From assembly GCA_024637305.1 (NCBI GenBank), contig JAGXFI010000015.1, forward strand, positions 1-46,729: a DNA stretch of 46,729 nt. The letters run 5' to 3'. Shown here piece after piece: positions 44,345 through 46,729 of the stretch. The DNA comes from Sulfitobacter sp. GTDB lineage: Bacteria; Pseudomonadota; Alphaproteobacteria; Rhodobacterales; Rhodobacteraceae. Within the stretch, counting starts at the first letter, position 1, and the number at the start of each line of letters is the position of its first letter. A model generated the notes under the pieces. That model saw nothing but the letters and a program-made list of their open reading frames with translations. It had not been told where the DNA came from and did not search any database. The translations under genes were made by a program, and so were the position numbers.

Positions 44345-45469
44345 ATGCGCGCAGAGGCACAGAACACCGTCGACCAGATCCGCAAGTCCCTGGACCTTTT
44401 GGCCCAGCGGCTTGACGTTGACACCGCGCCGCACCGGTTGGAGGAATTCAACGCCCGGGTCGAAGACCCCAACCTGTGGGACGATCCCGACGCCGCACAA
44501 AAGCTGATGCGCGACCGGCAGATGCTGGTCGATGCGATGGAGACGCATGCGTCTATCGGGCGGGAGATGAACGACAACATCGAACTGATCGAGTTGGGTG
44601 AGATGGAAGAGGACACCGAAGTCGTCGCCGAAGCGGAGGCTGCGCTCAAGGCGCTGGCAGTAAAGGCGGCGCAAAAGGAGTTGGAAGCGCTTCTGGATGG
44701 TGAAGCAGATGGCAACGACACCTTCCTTGAGATCAACGCAGGGGCCGGCGGCACGGAATCGTGCGACTGGGCCAACATGCTGGCGCGGATGTATGTCCGC
44801 TGGGCCGAGAAAAAGGGCTATAAGGTAGAGTTGCAATCTGAATCCGCGGGTGAAGAAGTCGGGATCAAATCCGCAACCTACAAGATCAGCGGTCCGAACG
44901 CCTATGGCTGGCTGAAATCCGAATCCGGCGTGCATCGGCTGGTGCGCATTTCCCCGTTCGACAGCGCCGCCAAGCGCCACACCTCGTTTACCTCGGTGGG
45001 AGTCTATCCGGTCGTGGATGACAATATCGAAATCGAAGTGAATCCGTCGGACATCCGCATCGACACCTACCGGTCCTCTGGGGCAGGTGGACAGCACGTC
45101 AACACCACCGATTCCGCCGTTCGGATCACCCATGCGCCCACGGGTATCGTCGTCACCAGTTCCGAAAAATCCCAGCACCAGAACCGTGATATCGCGATGA
45201 AAGCGCTGAAAAGCCGTCTGTACCAGATGGAACTCGACCGGCGCAACGCAGCCGTCAACGAGATGCACGAGAACAAGGGGGACGCGGGCTGGGGCAACCA
45301 GATCAGATCCTATGTACTGCAGCCCTATCAGATGGTTAAGGATCTGCGGACCAATTATGAGACCTCCGACACCAAGGGTGTTCTGGATGGCGATCTGGAC
45401 GGTCTGATGGGAGCCACTTTGGCGCTTGCGGTATCTGGCAAATCCCGGGCCGAGGCCCAGGGCGGCTAG
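44345..45469 (+). CDS. prfB: Peptide chain release factor 2
   Basis: The 374-residue factor reads UGA and UAA stop codons. It shows S203-P204-F205 (RISPFDS), the stop-codon-reading tripeptide of RF2, and GGQ at 248-250 (GAGGQHVN), which triggers peptide release. The gene is one continuous frame: the programmed +1 frameshift site of E. coli prfB is absent from the N-terminal region, so this copy lacks that autoregulation. Confidence 0.97.
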   Translation: MRAEAQNTVDQIRKSLDLLAQRLDVDTAPHRLEEFNARVEDPNLWDDPDAAQKLMRDRQMLVDAMETHASIGREMNDNIELIELGEMEEDTEVVAEAEAALKALAVKAAQKELEALLDGEADGNDTFLEINAGAGGTESCDWANMLARMYVRWAEKKGYKVELQSESAGEEVGIKSATYKISGPNAYGWLKSESGVHRLVRISPFDSAAKRHTSFTSVGVYPVVDDNIEIEVNPSDIRIDTYRSSGAGGQHVNTTDSAVRITHAPTGIVVTSSEKSQHQNRDIAMKALKSRLYQMELDRRNAAVNEMHENKGDAGWGNQIRSYVLQPYQMVKDLRTNYETSDTKGVLDGDLDGLMGATLALAVSGKSRAEAQGG

Positions 45470-45507
45470 CGCCAAAAAAATTAGCGGAAAACCCTTAAAA
45501 CTTATGG

Positions 45508-45526
45508 CAAACTGACTCTCAGTTTG
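45508..45526. terminator. Perfect 8-bp hairpin after prfB
   Basis: CAAACTGA pairs with TCAGTTTG around CTC. It lies 38 bases after the prfB stop, without a T-run, and could end prfB or belong to the leader of the next gene. Confidence 0.45.
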
Positions 45527-45554
45527 GCGGATTGCAGAGCGATTCTGACTCTGA

Positions 45555-45584
45555 ACTCTGTCCAAAGTTTTCGGGGGACAGAGT
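45555..45584 (+). promoter_or_regulatory. Hairpin covering the ribosome-binding site of the RTX-like gene
   Basis: ACTCTGTCC (45555-45563) pairs perfectly with GGACAGAGT (45576-45584), which runs right up to the ATG. The Shine-Dalgarno GGGGGA (45573-45578) is partly inside the stem. The mRNA hairpin would hide the ribosome-binding site, as in RNA thermometers or repressible leaders. The structure is direct; the control is inferred. Confidence 0.65.
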
Positions 45585-46729
45585 ATGCCAATCACAACAT
45601 TGAACGCGACTTTTGACGGCACGACACCTGTAGCGACGCTGACTGGCACGCAAAGCTGGTTCAACAGCCGTATCAACTATTACAGCATTTTCGAATCCGA
45701 TCCGGCTGACACGCTTGTCGCGAATGTGACGCTTGGCGGGGCGAACTGGGTGGTGACCACAATGCGGTTTGGCGATGAAAGCCGCACATCGCAGCTTAAC
45801 ATGGTCGACACTGCCGCCGCGCCCGGCAACCGGATCGATTTTCTGACGCTGGGGTACAATTCGGACGTCGAACTCAACCATACGCGCGCGCGGTATATCT
45901 TTGGGTATGATGGGGGAACGCACAATCTTACTTTGGGGACACAGGCGACTTTTGGCGTCAACCTCTATGGCAACACCAACACCGTCGTCACCGGCAGCGG
46001 TTATGTCAGCAGCATAGAGATCGGCATCGGTACCGGCACGGTCGAGGTCAACGGAGACGTGGGCGCGATCCAGACCGGCAATGCGAATGACCAACTGACA
46101 GTTGTATCCGGCAGCGTGGCCAGCGCGGATCTGGCGGGCGGCGACAATAGCGTTGATCTCACCGGGGGCTTCGTGAATTCGTTGCGGTTACGCGATGGCA
46201 ATGACCGCGTCGTGCTGACCAACGACGCATTTGCGGACAACATCACTATCAGGAGCGGGAATAACGATGTTTTCGTGCGCAATGACGCACGCATCGCCAG
46301 CCTCAAGATTTACGAGGGTGACAACGACATCCGTATCCTGGAGAACGCGCGTGTTTTCCTGCTCAAACTCGACAGCGGTGTGAACTCCGTTTTGACGCGC
46401 GACGGATATCTGGAAAGCTTTTTCAGCTACAATGCCAGCAACACGGTCGTCATCGGCCTGGGCGGTGCCGGTCAGATCCATTTCGGTGCCGACACCGTGC
46501 AACAGCATAGCATCATAACTTTGGGGTATGTCGGGTCGCTGCAAGTGAGTGATCGCAGCAGCCTGACGGCTGACGATCAGACGACTGATTTATCGATCCG
46601 GGGTGGGGCCGGAACGGTGCAGCTTGGCGGAGGGAACGACACGGTCGAGATCCGCGATCAATATGTTTCCTATATTCATACCGGGCGTGGCGCGGATGAT
46701 GTCTTGCTTGGCCGCAACGGGATAGGGAC
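45585..46729 (+). CDS. RTX-like Asn/Asp/Gly-rich secreted protein (partial, runs off the end)
   Basis: An open frame of 381 codons without a stop begins MPITTLNATFDG and continues past the window. There is no Sec signal peptide. The protein is a string of short beta-repeats rich in Gly, Asp, Asn and Val (AGGDNSVDLTGG, LRDGNDRVVLTND, RSGNNDVFVRND, YEGDNDIRILEN). Towards the visible end, GGAGTVQLGGGNDTVEI and TGRGADDVLLG approach the RTX nonapeptide GGxGxDxLx. This suggests a calcium-binding beta-roll protein exported by type I secretion, whose signal would be C-terminal and is not visible. Function unknown; adhesin or surface-layer-like roles are possible. Confidence 0.82.
   Translation, partial: MPITTLNATFDGTTPVATLTGTQSWFNSRINYYSIFESDPADTLVANVTLGGANWVVTTMRFGDESRTSQLNMVDTAAAPGNRIDFLTLGYNSDVELNHTRARYIFGYDGGTHNLTLGTQATFGVNLYGNTNTVVTGSGYVSSIEIGIGTGTVEVNGDVGAIQTGNANDQLTVVSGSVASADLAGGDNSVDLTGGFVNSLRLRDGNDRVVLTNDAFADNITIRSGNNDVFVRNDARIASLKIYEGDNDIRILENARVFLLKLDSGVNSVLTRDGYLESFFSYNASNTVVIGLGGAGQIHFGADTVQQHSIITLGYVGSLQVSDRSSLTADDQTTDLSIRGGAGTVQLGGGNDTVEIRDQYVSYIHTGRGADDVLLGRNGIG

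Noticed and set aside
44345..44450. Programmed +1 frameshift in prfB
   Set aside because: The gene is open from its ATG through the region where E. coli has its in-frame UGA; no slippery CUU-UGA site is present.

Overview
This 46.7 kb window is a chromosomal segment of a GC-rich alphaproteobacterium, most likely a marine Rhodobacteraceae/Roseobacter-group member. That placement rests on gene content and order: a fpr-DUF934-cysH-cysI-DUF2849-cysG sulfate-assimilation cluster with a divergent Lrp-type gene, a C4-pathway hemA behind an FNR-type box, an R. capsulatus-like ferredoxin-NADP reductase, and a paaJ-paaABCDE-paaZ operon. Genus and species are inference; no rRNA gene is present. Most of the window is conserved core chromosome, with short accessory patches.

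Layout. 1-1250: 5' part of infC (minus strand, apparent AUC start) and a divergent membrane-anchored Ala-rich repeat protein with a strong terminator. 1270-7273: assimilatory sulfate reduction operon (siroheme synthase, sulfite reductase, APS reductase, small partners, ferredoxin reductase) and a divergent Lrp/AsnC regulator; a near-perfect 26-bp palindrome lies between them. 7274-8010: no intact gene; a REP-like hairpin, then frameshifted and internally deleted remnants of a TRAP transporter, then two tandem palindromes. 8014-14959: tpiA, a 2OG-Fe(II) oxygenase, an A-type Fe-S carrier, a DUF3307/SatD-like pair, a SufT-like protein, a slipin/NfeD operon and tgt. 15099-22705: phenylacetate degradation operon, tightly coupled by overlapping starts and stops, with an extra ferritin-like PaaA/PaaC-type gene. 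23087-26149: lon and an HU-like protein.

26221-30300: three tRNA genes (Val-CAC, Val-UAC, Asp-GUC) interleaved with a histidine phosphatase, a methyltransferase-like protein, a sulfotransferase-like protein and a glycosyltransferase, a likely surface-glycan patch. 30384-35858: M20 peptidase, hemA, a RodZ-like HTH/membrane protein and ispG, with several structured intergenic elements. 35923-37619: a cytosine-5 DNA methyltransferase overlapping a GIY-YIG nuclease, a candidate restriction-modification pair inserted between housekeeping genes. 37616-45469: a DsbA-like protein, an aminotransferase, a cell-wall amidase, mrcA, a second sulfotransferase-like gene and prfB. 45585-end: the start of a large Asn/Asp/Gly-rich RTX-like secreted protein whose ribosome-binding site sits in a perfect hairpin.

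Functional links. Fpr and ferredoxin probably power CysI, which needs siroheme from CysG. PaaABCE plus PaaD make and reduce the epoxidase, PaaZ opens the ring and PaaJ thiolyses the product. A-type carrier and SufT-like proteins could serve the many Fe-S enzymes here (CysH, CysI, PaaE, IspG). The best candidates for undescribed biology are the methyltransferase/GIY-YIG pair, the hairpin-occluded start of the RTX-like gene, the SatD-like/DUF3307 pair and the extra ferritin-like gene in the paa operon.
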